DNA of 64,000 nt from Bacillota bacterium (GTDB lineage Bacteria > Bacillota > Clostridia > Oscillospirales > Ruminococcaceae): assembly GCA_023391875.1 (NCBI GenBank), contig JAEWAB010000004.1:310001-374000 (forward strand). The letters run 5' to 3'. The number at the start of each line of letters is the position of its first letter. The stretch's first letter is position 1. The translations under genes were made by a program, and so were the position numbers. Of the stretch, positions 1 through 7,704 are shown in pieces. Below the pieces are notes generated by a model. It made no database searches and was not told the DNA's origin. It saw nothing but the letters and a program-made list of their open reading frames with translations.

Positions 1-557
1 ATTAGGCCGTTTAGCGACCGCTCGATATCCTCGTGAAGCGCTGCCGTATCATAAAGCTTAACAGACATGGATAAACCGATCATCAGGTAGTAATAGGAGA
101 GTGCCAGATCGCGCACTGGTTGCGCTTTCACCGCACCCAATTGAGTGCCCTTCTCGAGCAGGGCACAGATGCCTGCCAGAAAGGCATCCTGCGTTTCAAG
201 GGTCTTTGCGCAGATGTAGTCTTTTAAGAATTCAGGCGGATAATAAAAATAACGGTCCCAGAAGTACATCTTTAAGTTGTTATGGCAGTAGAGTATAAAC
301 TGCGTAAAGATGCTTTTTAGCTGCGCCAGAACATCCCCCTCATCGTTCACTGCCGTAAGCTCATCGACATACGCGGTATATTCCGCAAGGATATCCTCAA
401 AGATGGCGGAGAAGATGCTTTCTTTGCCGCTAAAATGAGAGTAGAGCGAGGCCTTTCGGATGCCGACCGCCTTTGCGATGTCGTCCATGCTGGTGCCCTC
501 GTAGCCCTTGCTGGTGAATAGCTCAAGCGCTGATTGTAAGATAAGCTGCCTTGTCAA
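1..557 (-). CDS. TetR/AcrR-family transcriptional regulator, C-terminus cut by window edge
   Basis: The reverse strand reads open from a TTG start at 557 to the window edge (185 codons). An AGGAGGG ribosome binding site sits 8 nt before the TTG, and no ATG fits as well. The N-terminus has the TetR helix-turn-helix: ALELFTSKGYEGTSM, then DDIAKAVG and the recognition-helix-like KASLYSHFSGKESIF. The rest looks like an all-helical ligand-binding domain. Family knowledge: such proteins are usually ligand-released repressors. The gene has its own promoter with a palindrome beside the -10, which suggests autoregulation. It is not in the same transcript as the molybdenum hydroxylase genes, because a terminator lies between them. 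The ligand and other targets cannot be inferred. Confidence 0.9.
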   Translation of the reverse strand, partial: MTRQLILQSALELFTSKGYEGTSMDDIAKAVGIRKASLYSHFSGKESIFSAIFEDILAEYTAYVDELTAVNDEGDVLAQLKSIFTQFILYCHNNLKMYFWDRYFYYPPEFLKDYICAKTLETQDAFLAGICALLEKGTQLGAVKAQPVRDLALSYYYLMIGLSMSVKLYDTAALHEDIERSLNGL

Positions 558-578
558 TGGATATTCCCTCCTTGCTAC

Positions 579-592
579 CTACCGTTCGGTAG
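579..592. promoter_or_regulatory. Inverted repeat, probable TetR operator
   Basis: CTACCG-TT-CGGTAG is a perfect 6-bp inverted repeat with a 2-nt centre. It lies between the -10 element and the ribosome binding site of the TetR gene, where a bound repressor would block transcription. The arm resembles TetR-family operators of the TACCG..CGGTA kind. Binding by this regulator is inferred from position. Confidence 0.6.
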
Positions 593-596
593 CTTC

Positions 597-625
597 ATAA
601 TAGCATATCGGCATAGACAATGCAA
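597..625 (-). promoter_or_regulatory. Sigma-A type promoter of the TetR gene
   Basis: On the reverse strand, TTGCAT (625-620) and TATTAT (602-597) are separated by exactly 17 nt. The inverted repeat at 579-592 lies just downstream of the -10. Confidence 0.5.
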
Positions 626-670
626 TACTGTTTTTACAGAAATTTTAATAAAGTGGTACACTCTTACCAA

Positions 671-700
671 AACAAAAAAGGCCTGCGGATACGCAAGCCT
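671..700 (-). terminator. Rho-independent terminator of the molybdenum hydroxylase operon
   Basis: Reverse-strand hairpin with a 9-bp stem (one G-T pair) and a 4-nt loop, followed by TTTTTTG. It lies about 200 nt downstream of the iron-sulfur subunit gene and separates that operon from the TetR gene. Confidence 0.75.
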
Positions 701-767
701 AAAAATGATTGCAGATTATCTGCCGTGCGAGAAAACGAGGCAGATAAAAGAACTTAACAGTTGCATT

Positions 768-890
768 TCAGCACTGCTCGAACGCGACGTATCGGCTGAC
801 ATTCTCAACCGTTATGTTCTCGTTGGTGCCGTACATCTTGCCCATCTCGTCGTTATCGATAAAATAGGGCGTAAAGCGGTAGATACGCAC
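768..890 (-). CDS. Possible small protein of 40 residues downstream of the hydroxylase operon
   Basis: A 40-codon frame begins at GTG (890), directly after an in-frame TGA, and ends at 768. It starts 11 nt after the iron-sulfur subunit stop and lies before the operon terminator, so it should be transcribed with the operon. The peptide is polar and mixed (RIYRFTPYFIDNDEMGK, then ENITVENVSRY), which looks more protein-like than random frame. Against it: no clear ribosome binding site and no family recognised. It could be a real small protein, a decayed gene end or chance. Confidence 0.3.
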   Translation of the reverse strand: MRIYRFTPYFIDNDEMGKMYGTNENITVENVSRYVAFEQC

Positions 891-901
891 TCAACGCAGT
901 A

Positions 902-1378
902 TCAACATCCCACCCCATACATCAAATGCACCGCCTGGCGGATCTCATTATAGCCGGTGCAGCGGCAGAGGTTGGATTGCAGCCATTCCTCTATCACAAT
1001 CTCATCCGGCATAATCGGGAACTGTGTTTTCAGCGCATGGCATACCATCAGAAACCCCGCGGTGCAATACCCGCACTGAAAGGCGTTTGCGTCCACAAAT
1101 GCCTTTTGTACTGCCGATGTGCCGCCAAGGCCTTCCACCGTCACAATCGTATGCCCCTGCGCTTCCACCGCCAGCATCAGGCAGGACTTTACGGGCCAGC
1201 CGTCCACCATCACCGTGCAGGTGCCGCAGTCGCCGTTTCTGCAGCCGGCCTTGGCGCCGGTAAGCCCCAGTTGTTCCCGCATCACATCCAATAGCAGGTC
1301 GGAGGGGCGCACCGCCAGTTCATACGTTTCGCCGTTTACATTGAATGAAATCACAGATTTGCCGTCATACCGTACCAT
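902..1378 (-). CDS. Xanthine dehydrogenase-family [2Fe-2S] subunit
   Basis: 158-residue small subunit of a molybdenum hydroxylase; it passes electrons from the molybdenum centre to FAD. An N-terminal plant-ferredoxin-like cluster is seen at CRNGDCGTC plus a downstream Cys (VKSCLM). The C-terminal helical [2Fe-2S] domain has CGYCTAGF and CRCTGY. This is the usual length and order for the CoxS/XdhC-type small subunit. I chose the ATG at 1378, which overlaps the end of the FAD subunit gene by 14 nt (translational coupling); longer upstream frames lie inside the FAD gene. It is the third gene of the operon. Confidence 0.93.
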   Translation of the reverse strand: MVRYDGKSVISFNVNGETYELAVRPSDLLLDVMREQLGLTGAKAGCRNGDCGTCTVMVDGWPVKSCLMLAVEAQGHTIVTVEGLGGTSAVQKAFVDANAFQCGYCTAGFLMVCHALKTQFPIMPDEIVIEEWLQSNLCRCTGYNEIRQAVHLMYGVGC

Positions 1379-2204
1379 TTTCCCAATCCTCCAGTAGCGC
1401 ACATAGGGTGTTTTTGAGTACAAAACTTCTGTATTCCCCCGAGCCTTCCGCGTCGCCGTACGGCGGCTCGGGCAGCAGGCCGGCCGCCCTTTCCGCGCGC
1501 TCACGGCAGGGCACCGCGCGGTCGTTTAAAACCGCTTCGATCTGCCCGCTGCGAAAGGGATACGGGCAGATGCCGCTAAAGGCCGCGCGCAGCAAATTAT
1601 CCTTCCACAGGGCGGTAACGTTTACCAGCGGGTAGTCGATCTTTTCATTCGTCGTTCGTTTGATGTGCGCGTGGCGGGCGTGCAACGCCCAGTCGGGAAC
1701 GTGTACCTGCACGATGAGTTCCCCCGGCTTTAACTGCATCCGCCCCGCAAATACGCTTTGAAAGGCCAGAGTGCGCTCTCCCTCCGGGCCGTATAGCGTC
1801 AAAGAAGCGTCCGCCAGCAACAGTGGTAGGCTCGTTTCCCGGTAGAGGATGGTTCCGCACAGGTTCCCCCCCAGCGTGATGCGGCATTGGTTGGTGTGGT
1901 CGGCGATACGCCCGCAGGCAAGCCCCAGCAGGGGGAACAGCTTGGATTCCTTCACCTGATTGAGCGTGCACGCGGCGCCGATATGCAGCGCCTCGCCGTC
2001 AATCGTCAACACGCCGCATTCGGGGATATGCTTGATATCGATAACCGCGTCCGGCCGGATGCTGCCCGCGCGGGACAGGGTGATGATCTCGCTGCCCCCG
2101 CCGTAATAGACCGCACTTTTTCCTTCGACACTGAGCTGGGCATATGCATCGGCCGCTTCTTTTAAAGAATCCGGGCGGCAGTAGGAAAAGTCAAATGGAA
2201 TCAT
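1365..2204 (-). CDS. Xanthine dehydrogenase-family FAD-binding subunit
   Basis: 279-residue medium subunit (CoxM-like), expected to bind FAD and take electrons from the [2Fe-2S] subunit. The N-terminal FAD-binding fold shows YYGGGSEI near residue 35, and TLGGNLCGT near residue 165 is the second FAD-contact motif. The C-terminal part is the CO-dehydrogenase flavoprotein C-terminal domain. The ATG at 2204 overlaps the stop of the large subunit by 4 nt (ATGA) and has GGAGG upstream. Gene order is large, medium, small. Confidence 0.9.
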   Translation of the reverse strand: MIPFDFSYCRPDSLKEAADAYAQLSVEGKSAVYYGGGSEIITLSRAGSIRPDAVIDIKHIPECGVLTIDGEALHIGAACTLNQVKESKLFPLLGLACGRIADHTNQCRITLGGNLCGTILYRETSLPLLLADASLTLYGPEGERTLAFQSVFAGRMQLKPGELIVQVHVPDWALHARHAHIKRTTNEKIDYPLVNVTALWKDNLLRAAFSGICPYPFRSGQIEAVLNDRAVPCRERAERAAGLLPEPPYGDAEGSGEYRSFVLKNTLCALLEDWENGTV

Positions 2205-4531
2205 GGCTTATCCTCCCTTGACGCGCGCCAAATCCTTTCCGGCGTAAGCGGTAAAAAAAGATATTCCTTGCCGAATGCCGCCGAGAGCGCATTCCCGAGC
2301 GCTGCCGGTATGCCGATGATGCCATGCTCGGCGAAGCTGCGTACGCCGTAGGGGGAACTGTCCTCGGGTGTTTCCACAAAATCCACCCGATAATCTGGCT
2401 CCTGACCGATGTGCATCAGCTTGTAGGTGCGCAGGTTAGGGGTTTGCAGAATACCGTCGCCGTCGTAAACGTAAGCCTCCCGGCTGGCCATGCTGACCCC
2501 CATTGCCATCCCGCCGGCTACCATCGAACGCATGGAATCGGGGTTGATCACACTGCCCACGTCGATTACCGTAGAAGCGGTGAGGATGCGGTAGGTGTAG
2601 GTTTTAAGGTCGGCCTCAATCTCCACCACCTGCGCCCCCAGGGTCCATTCTGGCCCGGGTTTGCCTTGGCCGGTCTGCGGGTTTAATAGGCTTAATCCCT
2701 TGAGCATGAACCCGCCGCGCCCCAGCACCGGCTCGCCGATAGACGACCCGTCCGGCGCCTGATACCCCTGTACGATGTCTTTAAACGCGATGAAGCGTTC
2801 GGGATTCTTTTTTGAATACAGCCGCCCGTAGGCAATCTCGATCTCATCGGCGGGGCAGCCAAATGCTTCCGCGCCGTTACTCCGCAGCTGGTTTAGCAGA
2901 TCGTCGGCGGCGCGCACCACGGCGTGCCCCGCCATATATTCGGTAAGGCTGGCCACCGTTTTCCAATGCTCGGGCGCGATACGGGTATCCACCGCCATCA
3001 CAACGTGAACCTGCTCCGGGTCGATTTTCAGCTTTTCGGCAAGCATCTGCGCAAGATGGGTCTGCCCGCCGCAGCCCATCTCCACCACGCCGGTTATTAG
3101 GTTGACGCTCCCATCGGGGTTAAAGGTGATAAGCGCACCCGATATTGCGTCGGTGGGCGGGTTCTCGACCTTCCAGAAGCAGGATACCCCCTTGGCGCGC
3201 ACGGTATCCTGTTTGATTAAAACAGCTTTTCCACCGTCCCATTGCGCGAGCTGCTTTACCTTGTTTAAGCACTGTGTCAGGTCTCCCGTGAGGCTTAACG
3301 AGCATGCGACCTGAGAGGGTGTCAGGCTGCCCGGGTGTATCGCGTTCTTAAGGCGGAATTCCAGCGGGTCGAGCGCACATCTGCGCGCCAGCATGTCCAG
3401 CATACGCTCCACACAGAAGGTGTAGGATTCATGCGCAAAGCTTCGGTAGGAGGTTGCGTAGGTGTGGTTGGTATATACGCACAGCGCGTCGCAGGAGAGG
3501 TTTTCTATATGGTACGGGCCGGTGCAGTCCACCGCAATCGCTTTGGCCATATGCGGGGCAATGTCCGTATAAGCGCCGCAGTCCAGCCAATAGGTCATTT
3601 CCGCGGCCTGAAGGATGCCGTCCTTGCTCGCACCGATCTTGATGTCCGCTTCCAGCCCCAGACGGCAGGGCGCGGCGGCCATATCCTGCTCGCGTGGGAT
3701 TGTAAGCCGCACGGCCCTACCGCCTATGCTGCGGGAGGCCAGAAAGGCTAATATTTCAAGCATTACCGGGGCCTTTCCGCCAAACCCGCCCCCTACAAAC
3801 GGCACCCGCACCTGTATCCGGCCCGCCGGTATCAGAAAGGCCTCGGAAAGCTGATTGCGCACGGCGTAAGGGGACTGCGACGCGGTCGTAATCAGCACGG
3901 TGCCGTCCGCCGAGATTTCCGCGCGGGCGGTGCGCACCTCCATCGCAAGATGGCCCGAAGGCGGTAAAAAAAAGCGCCGTTGTTCAACGACATCACAGCG
4001 GGCAAAGGCTTGCGCAGCATCTCCTTTTCGTATGCGGTAACGGCTGGCGACATTGCTTCCCGCCTCCGGATAAACATCTGTCATCACCTTCTTATACCCG
4101 TTTGTCGGGCTGTGAATCAAAAACGCGCCTTCGGCCAGCGCCTGAGTCGGGGTGAGGATGACCGGCAGCGGCTCATACTCCACCTGTATAAGCCTTACCG
4201 CTTGCTCTGCCGTGGGCTCATCCTGGGCTACCACCATCGCGACAGGCTCTCCCGCGTAGCGCACAACGTCCAAGGCCAGCGCGGGGCGGTCCAGCACCAA
4301 GGGGCCGAACCGTTCTTTGCAATCGGTACCGGTCAAAACCGCTTTAACGCCCTTTACAACCATTGCCTTTGACGTATCCATACTCAGAATGCGGGCGTGC
4401 GCGCAGGTACTGGTAAGCAACCGGGCGGCGAAGGTATCCACGACCGGTAAGTCATCCGCATACTTTGCCTTCCCCGTCACCTTGTCCCAGGCTTCCTTAC
4501 GCTTGATGCTTTTCCCGATTGCCGTATTCAA
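2201..4531 (-). CDS. Molybdenum hydroxylase large subunit, xanthine dehydrogenase family
   Basis: 776-residue molybdopterin-binding catalytic subunit of a hydroxylase that puts water-derived oxygen on an aromatic heterocycle or aldehyde. The N-terminal 'hammerhead' domain begins at GKAKYADDLP. The cofactor-binding loop GGGFGGK lies near residue 245. GVRSFAEHG near the C-terminus carries the Glu expected to act as catalytic base. The start is TTG, since an in-frame TAA lies shortly upstream and GGGGGTG is at usable distance. Purines, nicotinate and other N-heterocycles are all possible substrates. No xdhC-like maturation gene or purine-pathway gene lies nearby to decide. Confidence 0.88.
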   Translation of the reverse strand: MNTAIGKSIKRKEAWDKVTGKAKYADDLPVVDTFAARLLTSTCAHARILSMDTSKAMVVKGVKAVLTGTDCKERFGPLVLDRPALALDVVRYAGEPVAMVVAQDEPTAEQAVRLIQVEYEPLPVILTPTQALAEGAFLIHSPTNGYKKVMTDVYPEAGSNVASRYRIRKGDAAQAFARCDVVEQRRFFLPPSGHLAMEVRTARAEISADGTVLITTASQSPYAVRNQLSEAFLIPAGRIQVRVPFVGGGFGGKAPVMLEILAFLASRSIGGRAVRLTIPREQDMAAAPCRLGLEADIKIGASKDGILQAAEMTYWLDCGAYTDIAPHMAKAIAVDCTGPYHIENLSCDALCVYTNHTYATSYRSFAHESYTFCVERMLDMLARRCALDPLEFRLKNAIHPGSLTPSQVACSLSLTGDLTQCLNKVKQLAQWDGGKAVLIKQDTVRAKGVSCFWKVENPPTDAISGALITFNPDGSVNLITGVVEMGCGGQTHLAQMLAEKLKIDPEQVHVVMAVDTRIAPEHWKTVASLTEYMAGHAVVRAADDLLNQLRSNGAEAFGCPADEIEIAYGRLYSKKNPERFIAFKDIVQGYQAPDGSSIGEPVLGRGGFMLKGLSLLNPQTGQGKPGPEWTLGAQVVEIEADLKTYTYRILTASTVIDVGSVINPDSMRSMVAGGMAMGVSMASREAYVYDGDGILQTPNLRTYKLMHIGQEPDYRVDFVETPEDSSPYGVRSFAEHGIIGIPAALGNALSAAFGKEYLFLPLTPERIWRASREDKP

Positions 4532-4654
4532 GCAGACGCACCCCCACTTCCTTTATATTATTCAATTTTTCCCCTTCCTTTTTTTATTATACAGATAGGT
4601 ATATTTTTAACACTGGGTTTAAGAATAGATAACAAAATATAAAGGAGACAGGAA

Positions 4655-5914
4655 ATGAATCCGTTTGAACAAAAGCCGATAAAGATGGAAGACGGCATTA
4701 TGGACTGGGCCACCGCCTACCCAACGCCCTACAATAAGCAAACCGTTGACCCGTACACAAAGATACGCATTATTTTGATGAACGGCATAGAGGTAGAATC
4801 CGCCCTGTTTAAGCACCAGTTTCACCGTAACTGCCAGAACAACGACCTGCGCAGGGAGCTGGCACTGTCCCGCCAGGTTGAACAGTTGCAGCAAAAGCAC
4901 ATCAATTGGCTCAAGCCGCTGGATGAAACAGCGCTCGAGACAACCATCGGCTATGAGCATGTGGCGGTGGACCTGACCGCATGGCTTGCACAGAACGAGC
5001 CGAATGCGTATGTGAAGCAGGCTTTGGACTTTGCCCTTTTGGAGGACTTCGACCATCTTTACCGCTATTCCAACCTGCTGGATTTAGACTCGCAGATTCC
5101 GGCGCAGCAGCTGGTGAAAAGCTATGTGGATATCACGCCGGGGCGCCCCACCATCGCGGAGCACCGCTTCCCGTTTGAGTCGGTGAAGAACCCGGTGGAC
5201 TTTAAAACGGCGGATATCCGCACCAAGCTCAATACGCTGATCATCACCTCTGGCGAGCAGCAGACCATGAATTTCTACATGAATATCGGCAACACCTATT
5301 ACAATGATCTGGGCCGCCAGCTTTATCTGGAGATTGCCATGATCGAGGAGCAGCACGTGAGCCATTACGGGTCGCTGTTAGACCCAAAGGCCACATGGCT
5401 TGAAAACCTGCTGCTGCATGAATATATGGAGTGCTATCTCTATGATTCGTTTTATGAGGATGAGCTGGACGCAAACGTAAAAACCGTCTGGGAGATGCAC
5501 CTGCAGCAGGAGATTGCGCATCTGCACAAGGCGGCAGAGCTGCTGAAGCAATACGAGGGCAAGGACTGGCAGCAGGTGATACCCGGCGGCTACTTCCCCA
5601 AGCTACTGCAGTTCCACGATACCCGCGACTATGTCCGCCAGATTCTCGCGCAGCAGATCGAGCTTACCGCCAACCGCGAGCAGTATATGCCCGTTACCGA
5701 GCTGCCGAATGATCACGAGTTCTTCTTTTATCAGGGCCGCGTAAACCATGACGTGAACGCCGTCGCCAGCCATAACGCGGTGGCGATGCACCAGCAGCGG
5801 TTCAATGTGGACTACCGCGCGGAAGCACAGTCGAATCCGGTTTGCGAGCTTTCCGACAGAACAACCGACAACACGCAGGTTGCGCGCACCGCAAAGGTTC
5901 AAATTTTATCTTAA
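4655..5914 (+). CDS. Ferritin-like di-iron protein of unknown role
   Basis: 419 residues, with a clear AAAGGAGA site upstream. The middle is helical and has the ligand pattern of ferritin-like di-iron proteins: LLEDFDHLYRY, then ExxH as IEEQH, then LLHEYMECY, then a second ExxH as QQEIAHLH. The C-terminal 150 residues are unusual for rubrerythrins (PNDHEFFFYQGRVNHDVN) and I do not recognise them. No signal peptide or rubredoxin Cys pairs are seen. It is divergent from the molybdenum hydroxylase operon across about 120 nt, so shared control is possible. Peroxide or iron handling is plausible but not shown. Confidence 0.65.
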   Translation: MNPFEQKPIKMEDGIMDWATAYPTPYNKQTVDPYTKIRIILMNGIEVESALFKHQFHRNCQNNDLRRELALSRQVEQLQQKHINWLKPLDETALETTIGYEHVAVDLTAWLAQNEPNAYVKQALDFALLEDFDHLYRYSNLLDLDSQIPAQQLVKSYVDITPGRPTIAEHRFPFESVKNPVDFKTADIRTKLNTLIITSGEQQTMNFYMNIGNTYYNDLGRQLYLEIAMIEEQHVSHYGSLLDPKATWLENLLLHEYMECYLYDSFYEDELDANVKTVWEMHLQQEIAHLHKAAELLKQYEGKDWQQVIPGGYFPKLLQFHDTRDYVRQILAQQIELTANREQYMPVTELPNDHEFFFYQGRVNHDVNAVASHNAVAMHQQRFNVDYRAEAQSNPVCELSDRTTDNTQVARTAKVQILS

Positions 5915-5928
5915 ATAGCTGCCATGAA

Positions 5929-5962
5929 AAAAACTCCGCCCGTTATCAGGGCGGAGTTTTTA
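5929..5962. terminator. Bidirectional terminator between converging genes
   Basis: 11-bp perfect stem (AAACTCCGCCC with GGGCGGAGTTT, 7-nt loop) flanked by A-run and T-run, so it works on both strands. It serves the ferritin-like gene and the converging membrane protein gene. Confidence 0.9.
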
Positions 5963-5999
5963 ATCTGTTGCGTGCTAATTCTAATATGGCACCCGATGG

Positions 6000-6704
6000 T
6001 TATAGTACAAGTTCAAGAACAACGTCTGCACCCAGCATCAGCACGACGGCACCGGCTTTAACGTCCTTCATCATAGGTGTCGAAATCTTTGTGCAAACGG
6101 AGGAGATTTTTTGTTCCAAGGCCTCAACCGGCCTGAAGATGAGCGGCTTAAATTGGTAACCCATAGATAACACAAAACCGGTGATCAGATTTTGCGTGAT
6201 GAAAAACGGGATGAACTGGTCCATGCCACTGATTACCGATACCTCCCGTATCCAGCTTGGCACCAGGAAGAGCAGGTATAGGATATACAGAAGGCGCCAG
6301 CCCGTATTCATGACCAAAGCAGCGGCGGCTTTTACGGGCAGATTTTTTTGATTGCCAAAGAAACGGTTTACCGCAAAGATGACCGTCGCCATAGTCAGCG
6401 CCTCAAAGACAATAGAGAGGACCGGGTTGAGCACCCTGTCTATCCTGCCCGGCAACAGCAGATTGAGCATTTTAATTAACGCGCACAGCATCCCCACCAT
6501 CACAACTGACCATACGTTTTTTGTTTTGCGGTAAACGTTGGCCATAAAGAAACACGCGACGGGGTACCAAATGAACCATCCGATATTAAAGGGCAGAAGA
6601 TGCACCAGATACCCCACGGTCGCTTCGAAAATGCCCCAGACAGCGCCCCATGCCGCAATGTTCAGCAGCATGGAATACCGTTTAGGCATTGTCTCATTGT
6701 TCAT
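6000..6704 (-). CDS. Multi-pass membrane protein, function unknown
   Basis: 234 residues with about five or six hydrophobic segments (GAVWGIFEATVGYLVHLL, then WFIWYPVACFFMANVY, then VVMVGMLCALIKMLNLLL, and others). The start at 6704 is chosen for the GGAGGAAAG site; the frame continues upstream without a better site. The size and topology recall ECF-transporter S components, but no signature residues are recognised, so this is only a suggestion. It lies 127 nt downstream of the DUF3021/LytTR pair and is probably in the same transcript. Confidence 0.7.
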   Translation of the reverse strand: MNNETMPKRYSMLLNIAAWGAVWGIFEATVGYLVHLLPFNIGWFIWYPVACFFMANVYRKTKNVWSVVMVGMLCALIKMLNLLLPGRIDRVLNPVLSIVFEALTMATVIFAVNRFFGNQKNLPVKAAAALVMNTGWRLLYILYLLFLVPSWIREVSVISGMDQFIPFFITQNLITGFVLSMGYQFKPLIFRPVEALEQKISSVCTKISTPMMKDVKAGAVVLMLGADVVLELVL

Positions 6705-6740
6705 CCTGCTTTCCTCCGTTTCACGTTCATGGTTATTCTT

Positions 6741-6752
6741 ATGCACGTGCAT
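6741..6752. promoter_or_regulatory. Perfect 12-bp palindrome between two membrane protein genes
   Basis: ATGCACGTGCAT is a perfect palindrome in the gap between the DUF3021 gene and the downstream membrane protein gene. It may be an operator. No -10 element was matched next to it. Confidence 0.25.
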
Positions 6753-6831
6753 GAAGGAAAATGATATCAGCTGAAACGGGGGATGAAGGCTACCGGGCAG
6801 GCAGCAGGGGGATACAGGTGTAACCGGCATG

Positions 6832-7254
6832 CTACAGTTGCTGATAAGCCTTCAGATGCTCGGTAAGCTCCTGTGCTTTTTTGCTGTCTATCACCCAGGA
6901 AACGATGTGCACCAAAATAAAGATGATCAGCACCGCAGCTGCAAACGGCAGGTATATATTGCTTTTTAATATGCCCGTAATATGCCCGAAGGTGATTAGC
7001 AGCGCCTCCAACACACATAATTGCAGCACTTTTCTTATCAGCATCTGTTTGAGGGATAGTTCTTTTCTTGAGAACGTCACCAAGGAGGGCAGAATAGCGA
7101 CTGCGCCGATAATGATCGGCGAAAAAAACGCCTCATACCCAAACCTTTTTTGAGGCTCATAGACAAGCCCGATAATCCCCGTTGCAGCCGTAATACAGGT
7201 CACACTAATCAAATAAGCCAGCAGACTCTTTCTGAGAAATTCCGAGAGCTTCAT
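6832..7254 (-). CDS. DUF3021 family membrane protein
   Basis: 140 residues with four membrane segments: SLLAYLISVTCITAATGIIG, then FFSPIIIGAVAILPSL, then VLEALLITFGHITGI, then PFAAAVLIIFILVHIVSW. This is the size and layout of DUF3021, a Firmicutes family that typically sits beside a LytTR regulator, as it does here with a 4-nt overlap. By analogy it may sense a membrane signal or hold the regulator inactive. That is inference from family context. Confidence 0.85.
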   Translation of the reverse strand: MKLSEFLRKSLLAYLISVTCITAATGIIGLVYEPQKRFGYEAFFSPIIIGAVAILPSLVTFSRKELSLKQMLIRKVLQLCVLEALLITFGHITGILKSNIYLPFAAAVLIIFILVHIVSWVIDSKKAQELTEHLKAYQQL

Positions 7255-7697
7255 ACCATCCCTCCGGTTAAGCTTTGTTTTAGCAGCGGGACATATTGCC
7301 GTGAAATGATAACCTCTTCGCTGTTTTTCAGCTTTGCAATAAAACGCCCGTTGAGTGCGGGCTTAATACAGTCAATCTTCATCAGGTTCACGATGACGGA
7401 CTTCGCACAGCGAAAGAACCTTCTGCCCTTGTACAGCGCTTCAAGCTCATACAGCTTGTACTTAAGCTCATAAACATCCTTTTCAAGGTAGGCGAAAACC
7501 CTGTTGTCAACCGCCTCGATATAATAGATGTCATCAAGCGCAATGGTGCGGATGCGTTCGTTCTCGTAGCCGAGCAGGGTGGTATCCTTGGACTTTATAA
7601 AGTCCGCAATCTCCGCTACATCCTTATTGAGCTCATGGCATTGTATCAGCGCCAATTCTTCCTGTGCCTTGTCGATTATTTCAACGTTAACCTTCAT
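7251..7697 (-). CDS. LytTR-family DNA-binding regulator
   Basis: 148 residues. The C-terminal two thirds is a LytTR DNA-binding domain: DDIYYIEAVDNRVFAYL, then FRCAKSVIVNLMKIDCI, then ISRQYVPLLKQSL. There is no receiver domain, so it is the single-domain type that works with a DUF3021 partner. It starts 7 nt after the hydrolase gene and overlaps the DUF3021 gene by 4 nt. A four-gene operon (hydrolase, LytTR, DUF3021, membrane protein) is likely. Confidence 0.9.
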   Translation of the reverse strand: MKVNVEIIDKAQEELALIQCHELNKDVAEIADFIKSKDTTLLGYENERIRTIALDDIYYIEAVDNRVFAYLEKDVYELKYKLYELEALYKGRRFFRCAKSVIVNLMKIDCIKPALNGRFIAKLKNSEEVIISRQYVPLLKQSLTGGMV

Positions 7698-7704
7698 CGA
7701 TACC

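Noticed and set aside
902..4531. Naming the molybdenum hydroxylase operon xanthine dehydrogenase (xdhABC) outright.
   Set aside because: Family membership is clear but no purine gene or xdhC maturation gene is nearby, and the substrate residues could not be aligned reliably.
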